NCBI RefSeq assembly: GCF_020880415.1
Contig: NZ_JAJIUJ010000090.1
Span: 1-64,000, forward strand
DNA: 64,000 nucleotides
Direction: 5' to 3'
Origin: Xanthomonas euvesicatoria pv. euvesicatoria
Lineage (GTDB): Bacteria > Pseudomonadota > Gammaproteobacteria > Xanthomonadales > Xanthomonadaceae
Of the stretch, positions 1 to 11,229 are shown one piece after another (position 1 is the stretch's first letter; each line of letters begins with the position of its first letter). A program made the position numbers and the translations under genes. The notes under the pieces were generated by a model. The model was not told the DNA's origin. It saw nothing but the letters and a program-made list of their open reading frames with translations, and did not search any database.

Positions 1-24
1 GGTCCCCACGCATGTGTGGGGACC
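1..24. repeat. Hairpin-forming inverted repeat at the window edge
   Basis: Two 9-nt arms, GGTCCCCAC and GTGGGGACC, pair perfectly and an extra G-T pair closes around a CATG loop. It lies 20 bp beyond the stop codon of the leftward gene at 45-518, so it may be that gene's terminator, but any following T-run is outside the window. Only one copy is visible here. Confidence 0.6.
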
Positions 25-44
25 GCCCCTCAGATGCTCACTGC

Positions 45-518
45 TTAGGCATGCAAGATTCCGCCTGGGCCTGGTTGCCAATCGCGTGGCGTGCGCAATG
101 CGGCCAATATACGCACCAGCTCGCGATAGCTCTGGGCCAGTTGCGCGAACAGACCTGCATCGCTGCAGCGGGTGTCGGCCACTTCGGAATACGCGCCCCT
201 GCCCAGATCGATGAAGTAATCCACACTGAGGCGCCGGCGTTGCGCCACGCCCGGAAACAGGCCTGCAATCAGCAGGCAACCGTCTCCCACGTCACGCAAT
301 GCGTCGGCCCGCACGCTACCGATCTGGTCCTGCGCATGCAGCCATGCCAGCGCCTGCGTGCGCGAAAGCAGATGCGCATCGCGCTGGAAGCGCAGCAACA
401 CGAACACCAGATAATGCTCGCGCGATTCGTCCAGCGGACGCGCAATCCGCTGCCCCGCCTCGCGCACCAACGCCTGCCACAACTCGGCCGGCGCCCCCTG
501 TTTGAAAGACTCGTGCAT
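45..518 (-). CDS. Conserved-looking hypothetical protein, 157 aa
   Basis: I do not recognise the family. The protein is soluble, with no signal peptide or membrane segment, and looks largely helical. It contains a region rich in Arg and Leu around residues 25-60 and a motif SVDYFIDLGRGAY near residue 100. The start ATG at 518 is preceded by an AGGAGG-like sequence on the minus strand, a strong ribosome binding site. It is transcribed toward the window edge, away from glmS. The antisense frames over the same DNA have poorer starts, so this frame is preferred. Function unknown. Confidence 0.65.
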   Translation of the reverse strand: MHESFKQGAPAELWQALVREAGQRIARPLDESREHYLVFVLLRFQRDAHLLSRTQALAWLHAQDQIGSVRADALRDVGDGCLLIAGLFPGVAQRRRLSVDYFIDLGRGAYSEVADTRCSDAGLFAQLAQSYRELVRILAALRTPRDWQPGPGGILHA

Positions 519-804
519 ACGTCCTCCTGCGTGGTGTGGACCCTCGCCAGGAGCTTATGCATAACTTGGGCCACTGCGTTGGCAGAGGTTGTGGTGGAGC
601 GCTAAGGACCGGCCGCTGGCAGTGCGACCGCGCCTTCGCCAGACGGATACGGCCACTCCTGGAAGCGGCATCGCCACGTGCATAGGCAGGACGTCGGCGA
701 CTGCTTTGCGAGGAGCTGAATCTCGCGCGTTGCGCGTCAGCGCAACCAGCACGACGTTGCACGCAATCGCCATCCTGGAACATGACAGCGACAGAGCCGA
801 ACAT
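519..804. other. Intergenic region between the 157-aa gene and glmS
   Basis: This stretch must hold the promoter of the leftward hypothetical gene and the sequence downstream of glmS. Open frames here are short, and I see no convincing gene, tRNA or array. The glmS-proximal end carries the hairpin described separately. Confidence 0.5.
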
Positions 805-844
805 GCACTGCGTGCATGCACCGACTGCATGCAGCTGGCAGTGC
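805..844 (-). terminator. Nested hairpin just downstream of glmS
   Basis: Outer arms GCACTGC (805-811) and GCAGTGC (838-844) enclose inner arms TGCATGC (813-819) and GCATGCA (827-833). It begins about 25 bp past the glmS stop in the direction of transcription. There is no T-run, so intrinsic termination is not certain; it may instead be a 3'-end stabilising structure. Confidence 0.4.
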
Positions 845-868
845 GCGCAGACGACACCGCGGCAGCGC

Positions 869-2698
<1,830 letters not shown>

Positions 2699-2721
2699 AG
2701 GACAGCTCTCGCAAAAGAAGT

Positions 2722-2810
2722 CGGACATTTTAGCGTGTCCGCTCTTGTCCGCTGCATGACCGTGCCCGGACAGCGTGTCCGCCCCCAGTGTCCGCGGACA
2801 CTGCGGACAC
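2722..2810 (+). promoter_or_regulatory. Cluster of TGTCCG/CGGACA palindromes (putative enhancer sites for the NtrC-type regulator)
   Basis: Eight copies of the half-site TGTCCG or CGGACA fall within 90 bp. They include a perfect 16-bp palindrome AGTGTCCGCGGACACT at 2787-2802 and a CGGACA-GCG-TGTCCG pair at 2767-2781. The palindrome centre lies about 75 bp upstream of the -12 element of the sigma-54 promoter, a normal position for an NtrC-family upstream activating sequence. The cluster also lies across the glmS upstream region, so it could affect glmS. The assignment to the regulator encoded at 8230-9573 is inference. Confidence 0.65.
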
Positions 2811-2854
2811 CGGTCGCCACGCCAACAAAACCATCCATTTCAATGACTTGAACG

Positions 2855-2873
2855 TTGGCACGGGTCCTGCTTT
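2855..2873 (+). promoter_or_regulatory. Sigma-54 (-24/-12) promoter of the ABC exporter cassette
   Basis: The sequence TTGGCACGGGTCCTGCTTT matches the RpoN consensus TGGCACG-N4-TTGCW closely, and the invariant GG and GC are separated by exactly 10 nt. Transcription should begin near 2882, leaving a leader of roughly 22 nt before the ATG at 2904. The position directly upstream of a cluster that encodes a sigma-54 activator strengthens the call. Confidence 0.8.
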
Positions 2874-2903
2874 ATCGCAGTGACGCCACCGAGCCAGCCG
2901 ACC

Positions 2904-4175
2904 ATGATTCGCGATACCTCTGCCCAGGACCAGGTTCTCCGCACACCCGCCCAGCGCGCGCCGTGGCGCCGCTGGCTGTGGCCTGGCGTCGCCGCGGTGA
3001 CGGTGCTGGCCGGGATCGGCTGGGCCGTGACTGCGTGGAGCGCCGGCAGCCGCTCGTTCGACGCCAGCCGCGTGCGCATTGCCACCGTCACCCGAGGCGA
3101 CCTGGTACGCGACATCGCCGCCGACGGCCGCGTGATCGCCGCCAACAGCCCGGTGCTGTACGCCATCTCTGCCGGCACGGTGACGCTGAGCGTGGTGGCT
3201 GGCGACGTCGTCAAGCAGGGCCAGGAACTGGCGCGCATCGACAGCCCCGAGCTGCGCAGCAAGCTGGCGCAGGAGCAGGCCACCCTGGCCGGCCTGGAGG
3301 CCGAATCCAGCCGCGCGGCCCTGGATGCCACCCTGGCGCGTGCCAACGCCAGCAAGCTCACCGACCAGGCCCAGATCGACAAGCAGGCTGCCGCGCGCGA
3401 CCTGGAGCGCTACCAACGCGGCTACGACGGTGGCGCCGTGCCGCAGGTGGAACTGGCCAAGGCGCAGGACACCTTGAAGAAGACCGATATCGACCTGCAG
3501 CACGCCCAGCGCGATGCCGCGTTGAAGAGCCAGGGTGCGGACCTGGATTCGCGCAACAAGCGCCTGCTGGCAGACCGCCAACGCGCCGTGGTGGCCGAAG
3601 TGCAGCGCCAGGTGGACGCGCTCACGCTGCGCTCGCCCTTCGATGGCCAGGTCGGCCAGGTGCAGGCGGTGCAGCACACCCAGGTGGCGGCGAACGCGCC
3701 GATTCTGGGCGTGGTGGATCTGTCCAAGTTCGAAGTGGAGATCAAGGTGCCGGAGAGTTTCGCCCGCGATCTGGCGATCGGCATGCCGGCCCAGCTCACC
3801 AGCGGCAGCGGCCAACCGTTCGCCGGCGCCATCTCGGCGGTGTCGCCGGAAGTGGTCAATGGCGAAGTCACCGCGCGCATCCGCTTCACCGACAAGCAGC
3901 CGCCAGGCCTGCGCCAGAGCCAGCGCATGAGCGCACGCGTGCTGATGGACACGCGCCGCAACGTGCTCAAGGTCGAACGCGGCCCGTTTGTCGAACAATC
4001 TGGCGGCAGCTATGCCTATGTGATGGATGGCAACACCGCCGCGCGGCGCCCGGTCACGCTCGGTGTCAGCAGCCTGGGCGAAGTGCAGGTGCTCTCCGGG
4101 CTACAGGTCGGCGACCGCGTGGTGGTCTCCGGTGCAGACAACTTTGGCGACGCACCGCGCGTCACCGTCCACTGA
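2904..4175 (+). CDS. ABC exporter periplasmic adaptor (HlyD/MacA-like membrane fusion protein)
   Basis: Links an inner-membrane ABC exporter to the periplasm or an outer-membrane channel. After a short cytoplasmic N-terminus there is one membrane anchor (about residues 22-42). A biotinyl-lipoyl-like half, a helical hairpin rich in Ala/Gln/Lys (about 110-210), the second lipoyl half (LTLRSPFDGQVGQV) and beta-barrel domains follow. At 423 aa it is family-sized. A GTG at 2880 would add eight residues, but it lies at or before the predicted sigma-54 transcription start, so ATG 2904 is preferred. It is the first gene of a seven-gene cassette; the substrate is unknown. Confidence 0.88.
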   Translation: MIRDTSAQDQVLRTPAQRAPWRRWLWPGVAAVTVLAGIGWAVTAWSAGSRSFDASRVRIATVTRGDLVRDIAADGRVIAANSPVLYAISAGTVTLSVVAGDVVKQGQELARIDSPELRSKLAQEQATLAGLEAESSRAALDATLARANASKLTDQAQIDKQAAARDLERYQRGYDGGAVPQVELAKAQDTLKKTDIDLQHAQRDAALKSQGADLDSRNKRLLADRQRAVVAEVQRQVDALTLRSPFDGQVGQVQAVQHTQVAANAPILGVVDLSKFEVEIKVPESFARDLAIGMPAQLTSGSGQPFAGAISAVSPEVVNGEVTARIRFTDKQPPGLRQSQRMSARVLMDTRRNVLKVERGPFVEQSGGSYAYVMDGNTAARRPVTLGVSSLGEVQVLSGLQVGDRVVVSGADNFGDAPRVTVH

Positions 4176-4223
4176 TTCACTCATTCCCACTCGTCGCACA
4201 CTCTCTTCGCAAAGGAATCGGCA

Positions 4224-4943
<720 letters not shown>

Positions 4944-4954
4944 GGAGCCCACCC

Positions 4955-6256
4955 ATGTTCGGCTACTACTTCAATCTCGCGGTACGCAGCTTCCGCCGCA
5001 ACAAGGTGCTGACCGCACTGATGGTGCTGGCCATCGCGCTGGGTATCGGCGCCAGCATGACCACGCTGACGGTGTTCCATGTGTTGTCGGGCGACCCGAT
5101 TCCGCAAAAGAGCGATCGGTTGTTCTATGTGCAGGTGGATGCGGAACCGAAGTCCGGCTATCAGCCGGGAGACGAGCCCGATTACCAGTCCACCCGCTTC
5201 GACGCCGAGGCGCTGCTGCGTGAGAAGCGCGCCATGCGTCAGGCGATGATGTCAGGCGGAAGTGTCGCGATCGAGCCACAGCGCAGTGGATTGAGCCCTT
5301 TCAAGCTAAACGCTCGTTTCACTTCGGCCGATTTCTTTGCGATGTTCGACGTGCCCTTGCTCTACGGCCAAGCGTGGTCCGGCACAAGCGACGAGCGGCA
5401 CGAACGTGTCGCGGTGATCAGCAAGTCGCTGAACGAAAAGCTGTTCGACGGTGGCAACAGCGTCGGGCGCGAAGTGCGCGTGGACAAGAACACCTTCCGT
5501 ATCGTCGGCGTCCTGGATACCTGGAAGATCGACCCACGCTTCTACGACATCACAGACACCTACGGCTCGAACGAACAGCTGTATGTGCCGTTCAGTACGG
5601 CGATGGATCTGAAATTGACCCACGCCGGCGGGACCAACTGCTCCGGCAAGGTCGAGGCAGGCGACACCACCGCGCTGAATGCGCCCTGCACCTGGGTGCA
5701 GTACTGGGTGGAGCTGGAAAATGCCAAGCAGGCGGGCGACTACAAGGCCTACCTCGAAAACTATTCCGATCAACAACGTGCCGCCGGGCGCTTTACCCGG
5801 CCCAACAATGTGCGCCTGCGCAACGTGATGCAGTGGCTGGACTACAACAAGGTGGTTCCCAGCGACGTCCGTCTGCAGTTGTGGCTGGCCATGGGCTTTC
5901 TGCTGGTGTGCCTGCTCAACACGGTCGGCCTGTTGCTGGCGAAATTCCTGCGCCGCAGCGGAGAGATTGGCGTGCGGCGTGCGCTTGGCGCGTCGCGCGG
6001 CGCAATCTTTGCGCAGTGCCTGGTGGAGGCAGGGACCATCGGCCTGGCCGGCGGCATCGGCGGACTTGGGCTGGCGTGGCTGGGGCTGTGGGCCGTGCGT
6101 CAGCAACCGGTGGATTACGCCGCGCTGGCGCACCTGGATATCACGATGCTGCTGCTGACATTCGCCATTGCGATCGCCGCGAGCCTGCTCGCCGGCATCC
6201 TGCCGTCCTGGCGCGCCATCCAGGTCGCACCGGCACTGCAGTTGAAGTCGTCCTGA
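4955..6256 (+). CDS. ABC transporter permease, FtsX/MacB fold (first of two)
   Basis: Membrane component of the exporter, 433 aa. An N-terminal transmembrane helix follows a positively charged start (about residues 18-40). A large periplasmic MacB-PCD-like domain (about 45-300) and three C-terminal helices in an FtsX domain follow, including LLLAKFLRRSGEIGVRRALGAS, the coupling-helix region. The start ATG at 4955 has GAGGAG ten bases upstream; the open frame runs on far upstream only as a shadow of earlier genes. It resembles its neighbour in layout but not closely in sequence, so the two probably form a heterodimer. Confidence 0.88.
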   Translation: MFGYYFNLAVRSFRRNKVLTALMVLAIALGIGASMTTLTVFHVLSGDPIPQKSDRLFYVQVDAEPKSGYQPGDEPDYQSTRFDAEALLREKRAMRQAMMSGGSVAIEPQRSGLSPFKLNARFTSADFFAMFDVPLLYGQAWSGTSDERHERVAVISKSLNEKLFDGGNSVGREVRVDKNTFRIVGVLDTWKIDPRFYDITDTYGSNEQLYVPFSTAMDLKLTHAGGTNCSGKVEAGDTTALNAPCTWVQYWVELENAKQAGDYKAYLENYSDQQRAAGRFTRPNNVRLRNVMQWLDYNKVVPSDVRLQLWLAMGFLLVCLLNTVGLLLAKFLRRSGEIGVRRALGASRGAIFAQCLVEAGTIGLAGGIGGLGLAWLGLWAVRQQPVDYAALAHLDITMLLLTFAIAIAASLLAGILPSWRAIQVAPALQLKSS

Positions 6257-6311
6257 ACCTCCTGCCCGCCGCATCGCGGCGAGCCACGCTTCCTATCTTC
6301 AAGGTCAGCCC

Positions 6312-7538
6312 ATGGACATCCGACCCATCATCTCCACCTTGCGCCGCCGTAAGACGGCCGCCGCACTGATCGTGCTCGAGATCGCACTGGCTTGCGCCAT
6401 CATCTGCAATTCGCTGTTTTTGATCGGCAATCGCCTGGACACGCTCCGGACTCCAAGCGGCATCGCCGAACAGGAGTTGCTCAGTATCCAGCTGGACGGC
6501 ATCGGCCCACAGGCCAATGCCGATGCACGTACCCGGGAGGATCTGGCAGCGCTGCGCGCGGTACCCGGCGTGCGCAATGCAGTCATCACCAATCAGATCC
6601 CCTTCGTCAATTACTCGTCCAACACGGGGCTGACCCTGACCCCGGAGCAGGAACGCCCCACGCTCAATGCCGCGCAGTATCTGGTCAGCGAAGGCAGCCT
6701 GGATGCACTTGGCCTGCAATTGAATGCCGGCCGCGACTTCAGCCCCGACGAATACATCAGCCAGGAAAAGGCTGATAACGACGATGAAGTCCGCAAGAAG
6801 GGTGCGGCGGTCATTCTGACGCAGGGGGCGGCGGACAAGATGTTCCCTAACCACAGCGCGCTCGGCAAGACCATCTACTCTGGCGATGTCCCGCTGCGTA
6901 TCGTCGGAATCGTGCGCACCCTGGCGCGGCCGAACAATGTCAATGGACTGTCGGCAAAGGACTATTCGATGCTGCTGCCCATCCGTCCACCGTATAACAA
7001 CGGGCAATACATCGTACGTGTCACCGATCCCTTGCGTCGGGCGGAAGTGCTGAAGGCGGCAGTGGCGGCCTTGATGAAAGTGGACAACAGCCGGTTGGTG
7101 CTGAAACAAGAGACCTACACCGAAATCCGCGAAAAGTATTTCCGCAATGATCGCGCCATGATCTGGCTGCTTGGAGCAGTGTGCGTCGCCCTGCTGATTG
7201 TGACCGCCTTGGGCATCGTCGGCCTAGCGAGTTTCTGGGTGCAGCAACGCACCAAGCAGATCGGTATCCGCCGTGCGCTGGGTGCAACGCGCAGCCAGAT
7301 CCTGCGCTACTTCCAGATCGAGAATTTCCTGCTCGCCTCGGTCGGCATCGTGCTCGGCATGCTGATGGCCTACTCGATCAACGTCTGGCTGATGGCACGC
7401 TATGAATTGCCGCGACTGCCGGCAATCTACCTGCCGATTGGCGCGCTGCTGCTATGGATGCTCGGCCAGCTGGCGGTGTTCTGGCCGGCCCGCCGCGCAG
7501 CCGCAGTGCCCCCGGCTGTTGCCACCCGCAGTGCATGA
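6312..7538 (+). CDS. ABC transporter permease, FtsX/MacB fold (second of two)
   Basis: Second membrane subunit of the exporter, 408 aa. The order is one N-terminal helix (about residues 17-38), a periplasmic MacB-PCD-like domain, then three C-terminal helices with WVQQRTKQIGIRRALGATRSQI, the characteristic FtsX segment before the last helices. With a single ATPase gene upstream, the two permeases presumably share one ATPase dimer, as in Salmonella- or Bacillus-type peptide exporters with paired FtsX proteins. The substrate cannot be read from sequence. Confidence 0.87.
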   Translation: MDIRPIISTLRRRKTAAALIVLEIALACAIICNSLFLIGNRLDTLRTPSGIAEQELLSIQLDGIGPQANADARTREDLAALRAVPGVRNAVITNQIPFVNYSSNTGLTLTPEQERPTLNAAQYLVSEGSLDALGLQLNAGRDFSPDEYISQEKADNDDEVRKKGAAVILTQGAADKMFPNHSALGKTIYSGDVPLRIVGIVRTLARPNNVNGLSAKDYSMLLPIRPPYNNGQYIVRVTDPLRRAEVLKAAVAALMKVDNSRLVLKQETYTEIREKYFRNDRAMIWLLGAVCVALLIVTALGIVGLASFWVQQRTKQIGIRRALGATRSQILRYFQIENFLLASVGIVLGMLMAYSINVWLMARYELPRLPAIYLPIGALLLWMLGQLAVFWPARRAAAVPPAVATRSA

Positions 7539-7634
7539 TGGCAGGCGTTGCTTCCCCGTCGCTTGGCAGTGGGGAAGCAACCCGGCTCGCCATCCACCGC
7601 GCGTTTCCACCATCGTTACGAACCGGATTCCCTC

Positions 7635-8069
7635 ATGCCTTGCTCTCTTGCATCATCGGCATTGATCGCCCTGACCGCCTGCTGCCTCCTTCACCCCGGC
7701 CAGGCCGATGCGGCAACGCGGGCGCACGCGGCGTCGGCCTCGTCCAGCACTTCGACGCAAGAGGTGCTCGCCATCGACGACACCCGGCTGAACTGGCGCC
7801 ATGACGATCAAGTTCTGGAACTCGTCGCCAGTAGCGACGGATTGCTGGTGACCCAGGCCAGCGCGTCGCTCAGCCTGCAGTTGCAACGCGGCGACCGCGT
7901 GCGCACGGCGGGCCGAACCCAGATCACCACAATCGCAACATTGCTGGCCGCACTGCAGGCTGCTGCAGGCAACCCCATCGCCGTGGATGTCATGCGCGAT
8001 GGTGTGCAGGTGCACCTGATCTGGACAGCGGCCACGTACACACCGCTGTTGCCGCCCGCGGCTCCATAA
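7635..8069 (+). CDS. Secreted protein with a partial PDZ-like domain
   Basis: A 144-aa protein with a signal peptide. The start is set at ATG 7635 because the hydrophobic stretch ALIALTACCLL follows directly and ends at an Ala-rich cleavage region near residue 26. The rest resembles the C-terminal half of a PDZ domain: LQRGDRVRTAGRTQI, then a helix TLLAALQAAAGNP and a final strand VDVMRDGVQVHL, matching the usual GD-x-I ... V-x-R-[DN]-G pattern. The Cys pair near residue 20 could be a weak lipobox. Its place between the exporter and its two-component system suggests a sensing or chaperone role, which is inference. Confidence 0.75.
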   Translation: MPCSLASSALIALTACCLLHPGQADAATRAHAASASSSTSTQEVLAIDDTRLNWRHDDQVLELVASSDGLLVTQASASLSLQLQRGDRVRTAGRTQITTIATLLAALQAAAGNPIAVDVMRDGVQVHLIWTAATYTPLLPPAAP

Positions 8070-8229
8070 CCAGCGCCGTGCCGGCAACAGCCGATGCACC
8101 CTGCATCGGCCGCTTGAGTCCGCCGACCTTGCCGCCCGGCGATCTGCCGCCCCCGCCGAGCGGCGCGTTGTCGCTGCGTGTTGCCAGTATTCTGTGCCGA
8201 TCCCATCCCGCGCCTTCTTGAGCAATGCG

Positions 8230-9573
8230 ATGCCGCACATCCTGATCATCGACGACAACACGGCCGTGGCCACTGCATTGGAAGTGCTGTTTTCGTTGCA
8301 CGACATCGAGGCGCGGCACGCGCATTCGCCGCAGGCCGGGCTGGCGCTGCTGGACGAGCAGGCGTTCGATCTGGTGATCCAGGACATGAATTTCACCGCC
8401 GACACCACCTCCGGCGAAGAAGGCGAGGCGCTGTTTACGCAACTGCGTCAACGTCATCCGGACCTGCCGGTGATCCTGCTCACCGCCTGGACACACCTGG
8501 GCAGCGCGGTGGGCCTGGTCAAGGCCGGTGCGGCCGATTACATCGCCAAGCCCTGGGACGACACCAAGCTGCTGACCACGGTCAACAACCTGCTGGAACT
8601 GTCCGAAGCACGCCGCGAACTGGAACGTCGTCGCGAACGCGAACGCCGCGGCCGCGAGCAGCTGACCCAGCGCTACGACCTGCGCGGCGCGGTGTTCGCC
8701 GATCCGGCCAGCGAGCGCGCAATCGCCCTGGCCTGCCAGGTCGCACGCTCGGACTTGCCGGTGCTGATCACCGGCCCCAATGGCAGCGGCAAGGAAAAGA
8801 TTGCCGAGATTATCCAGGCCAATTCGGCCACCAAACATGGCCCGTTCATTGCACTCAACTGCGGCGCCTTGCCAGGTGAATTGATCGAAGCCGAATTATT
8901 CGGGGCCGAAGCCGGCGCCTACACCGGCGCCAACAAAGCGCGCGAGGGCAAGTTCGAAGCGGCCGATGGCGGCACGCTGTTTCTCGACGAGATCGGCAAC
9001 CTGCCGCTGGCGGGTCAAATGAAGTTGCTGCGCGTGCTGGAAACCGGCCGTTACGAGCGGCTGGGTTCCAACCGCGAACGCCACGCCAAGGTGCGCGTGA
9101 TCAGCGCCACCAATTCAGATCTGCCGGCGATGATCCGCGACGGCAGTTTTCGCGAGGATCTGTATTACCGGCTCAACACGGTGGAAATCGCACTGCCCGC
9201 ACTAGCCGAACGCCCCGGCGATATCGGCCCGCTGGCCGAGCACTTCCTTGCCGGTGAAAAGCCGCTATCCGCGCAGGCGCGCGATGCCTTGCAACGGCAT
9301 GCCTGGCCCGGCAACGTGCGCGAGCTACGCAACGTGCTGCAACGCGCCGCCTTGCTCGCGCAGGGCGCGCGCATCGAAGCGGGCGATCTGAACCTGCCGC
9401 GTGCAGCCGCGCCACGGCCGGCGACGCCGGCTGCAGGCGAGCCGGATCGCGTGCGTATCGAACAGGCGCTGGCACGCGCGCAAGGCGTGATCGCACAAGC
9501 AGCCGCCGAGCTGGGGTTGAGCCGCCAGGCGCTGTATCGGCGCATGGACCGCTACGGCATCAGCTCGGAATGA
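8230..9573 (+). CDS. Sigma-54-dependent response regulator, NtrC family
   Basis: A transcriptional activator of 447 aa. The receiver domain has acidic residues D8-D9 and phospho-acceptor Asp52 (DLVIQDMN). The AAA+ domain has Walker A GPNGSGKE, the sigma-54 contact loop as GAYTGA instead of the common GAFTGA, and Walker B GGTLFLDEIG. The C-terminal Fis-type helix-turn-helix reads AAAELGLSRQALYRRMDRY. ATG 8230 is chosen because the receiver strand begins immediately; the twelve upstream codons add nothing. Its stop overlaps the kinase start by 4 bp. Its likely target is the sigma-54 promoter at 2855-2873. Confidence 0.93.
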   Translation: MPHILIIDDNTAVATALEVLFSLHDIEARHAHSPQAGLALLDEQAFDLVIQDMNFTADTTSGEEGEALFTQLRQRHPDLPVILLTAWTHLGSAVGLVKAGAADYIAKPWDDTKLLTTVNNLLELSEARRELERRRERERRGREQLTQRYDLRGAVFADPASERAIALACQVARSDLPVLITGPNGSGKEKIAEIIQANSATKHGPFIALNCGALPGELIEAELFGAEAGAYTGANKAREGKFEAADGGTLFLDEIGNLPLAGQMKLLRVLETGRYERLGSNRERHAKVRVISATNSDLPAMIRDGSFREDLYYRLNTVEIALPALAERPGDIGPLAEHFLAGEKPLSAQARDALQRHAWPGNVRELRNVLQRAALLAQGARIEAGDLNLPRAAAPRPATPAAGEPDRVRIEQALARAQGVIAQAAAELGLSRQALYRRMDRYGISSE

Positions 9574-10928
9574 ACCTTCGCATGCGGAACCGCTCTTTCA
9601 CGTTTTCGCTGTTTTTACGCTTGCTGCCAGTGCTTGCGCTGGCGGCTGCATTGCCATGGTTCATGGCGTACTGGCTGGACCACGGCTGGCAGGTGGCGGC
9701 GATTTCGGTCCTCGTCCTGCTGGCAGCGATGTGGTTCAGCCTCAACCGCGCCACCGCACCGATGCGCTCGCTGTTTCGTGCGCTGGCCGGCACCACCAGC
9801 AGCTACCGCGATGGCGAATACAACTTCGGTGTGTATTGGCGCGGCAACGACGAACTGGCGCAACTGGTGCAGGCGCATGCCGAGCTTGGCGATGTGCTGC
9901 GTGCGCAGCGTAGCCATCTGGTACAGCGCGAGCTGATGCTCGACACCATGCTGCAGAACACACCGGTGGCCATGCTGCTGGTGGTCGCCGGCGGCGATGG
10001 CCTGCGGCGGATCGGGTTTTCCAACAATGCCGCACGCAAGCTGCTGTACGAAGGACGCAAGCTGGAAGGCCAGCATCTGGACGATGTGCTCGGCCGCATG
10101 CCGGCCGAATTGCGCGACGCCCTGGCACGTGGCGGGGATTACCTGTTCGCGGTACGCGAAGATGGCGACGACGAAGAAGACGAGCAGATCTATCACCTGT
10201 CGCGGCGTAGCTTTCACATCAACGGGCGCGGGCACGAGCTGTTGTTGATCCGCACCTTGACCACCGAGTTACGCCGCCAGGAAGTGCAGACCTGGAAAAA
10301 AGTCATCCGCGTGATCAGCCACGAATTGAACAATTCGCTGGCACCGATCGCCTCGCTGGCGCATTCGGGCGCCGAGCTGCTGCGCCGCGAACGCACCGAT
10401 CGCCTGGGTACGGTGTTCGAGACCATCGAAGAGCGCGCGCGTCACCTGGAAGGCTTTATCCGCGGCTATGCGCGCTTTGCCAAATTGCCGCAACCGCAGC
10501 TGCAGACCATCGAATGGGCGCCGTTTTTGCAGCGCTTGCAGCAGCAGATTCCGTTCCAGGTACAGGGCACGCTGACCGATGTCTCAAGCCGGATCGATGC
10601 AGCGCAGATCGAGCAGGCGCTGCTCAATCTGCTGAAAAATGCCCACGAGGCCTGCAGCGAAGCACAGCCGCCCAATAGCGATGTCGCCCTGCGCGTCACG
10701 CGCGTGCCGCAGTGGCTACGCATCGAAGTGCTCGACCGCGGCAACGGCATGAACGAAGCGGTGCTGCACAACGCACTGATGCCGTTCTATTCGACCAAGC
10801 GCAATGGCACAGGTCTTGGGCTTGCCCTCACCCGCGAAATCGCCGAAGCGCATGGCGGCCGCATCTCGCTGCACAACCGCGAACACGGCGGACTGTGCGT
10901 GACCTTGCTGTTGCCATTGGCGGCTTGA
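9570..10928 (+). CDS. Membrane sensor histidine kinase, NtrY-like
   Basis: The 452-aa kinase partner of the preceding regulator, translationally coupled through an ATGA overlap. Two N-terminal helices (about residues 12-30 and 35-52) leave almost no periplasmic loop, so the signal is probably sensed in or next to the membrane, perhaps through the exporter. A HAMP-like linker, a PAS-like region (about 120-220), the phospho-acceptor His251 in VISHELNNSLAP, and an ATPase domain with DRGNGM and GTGLGLALTREIAEAHGG follow. The HELNNSLAP H-box is typical of NtrY/NtrB-type kinases. Confidence 0.92.
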   Translation: MNLRMRNRSFTFSLFLRLLPVLALAAALPWFMAYWLDHGWQVAAISVLVLLAAMWFSLNRATAPMRSLFRALAGTTSSYRDGEYNFGVYWRGNDELAQLVQAHAELGDVLRAQRSHLVQRELMLDTMLQNTPVAMLLVVAGGDGLRRIGFSNNAARKLLYEGRKLEGQHLDDVLGRMPAELRDALARGGDYLFAVREDGDDEEDEQIYHLSRRSFHINGRGHELLLIRTLTTELRRQEVQTWKKVIRVISHELNNSLAPIASLAHSGAELLRRERTDRLGTVFETIEERARHLEGFIRGYARFAKLPQPQLQTIEWAPFLQRLQQQIPFQVQGTLTDVSSRIDAAQIEQALLNLLKNAHEACSEAQPPNSDVALRVTRVPQWLRIEVLDRGNGMNEAVLHNALMPFYSTKRNGTGLGLALTREIAEAHGGRISLHNREHGGLCVTLLLPLAA

Positions 10929-11015
10929 ACGCAGCAAGGCTTGCAGGACTTGCGATGCCATCCATGCGTTGCATCACGCCTTCCGTCAGCGCACGCGCCC
11001 CGCGCATGTCATGGC

Positions 11016-11060
11016 AGCGCCCCTGGGCGCGATGGACGGCCGGTCGCGCCCAGGGGCGCT
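11016..11060. terminator. Strong 16-bp inverted repeat between convergent genes
   Basis: Arms at 11016-11031 and 11045-11060 are perfectly complementary over 16 bp (AGCGCCCCTGGGCGCG and its complement) around a 13-nt loop. It lies in the 300-bp gap 10929-11229, between the end of the kinase gene and the end of glmU, and could block read-through in both directions. There is no T-run on either side. I see no gene in the rest of the gap. Confidence 0.6.
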
Positions 11061-11229
11061 CCCGCACGTTCAGCGCTCCGCCAGCGGCCCAGCCGCCTGG
11101 GCCCGCAAGCAGCCTTGACGCGTCGCGCCGAGAACGGCGGAGCTGTTGCGCGCTTCCGATGCATCGGGCCACCAAGCGCAATCAGCGCCGATGCGGCGCT
11201 GTTCCCTGCGATCCAGCGTGCACCGCAGC

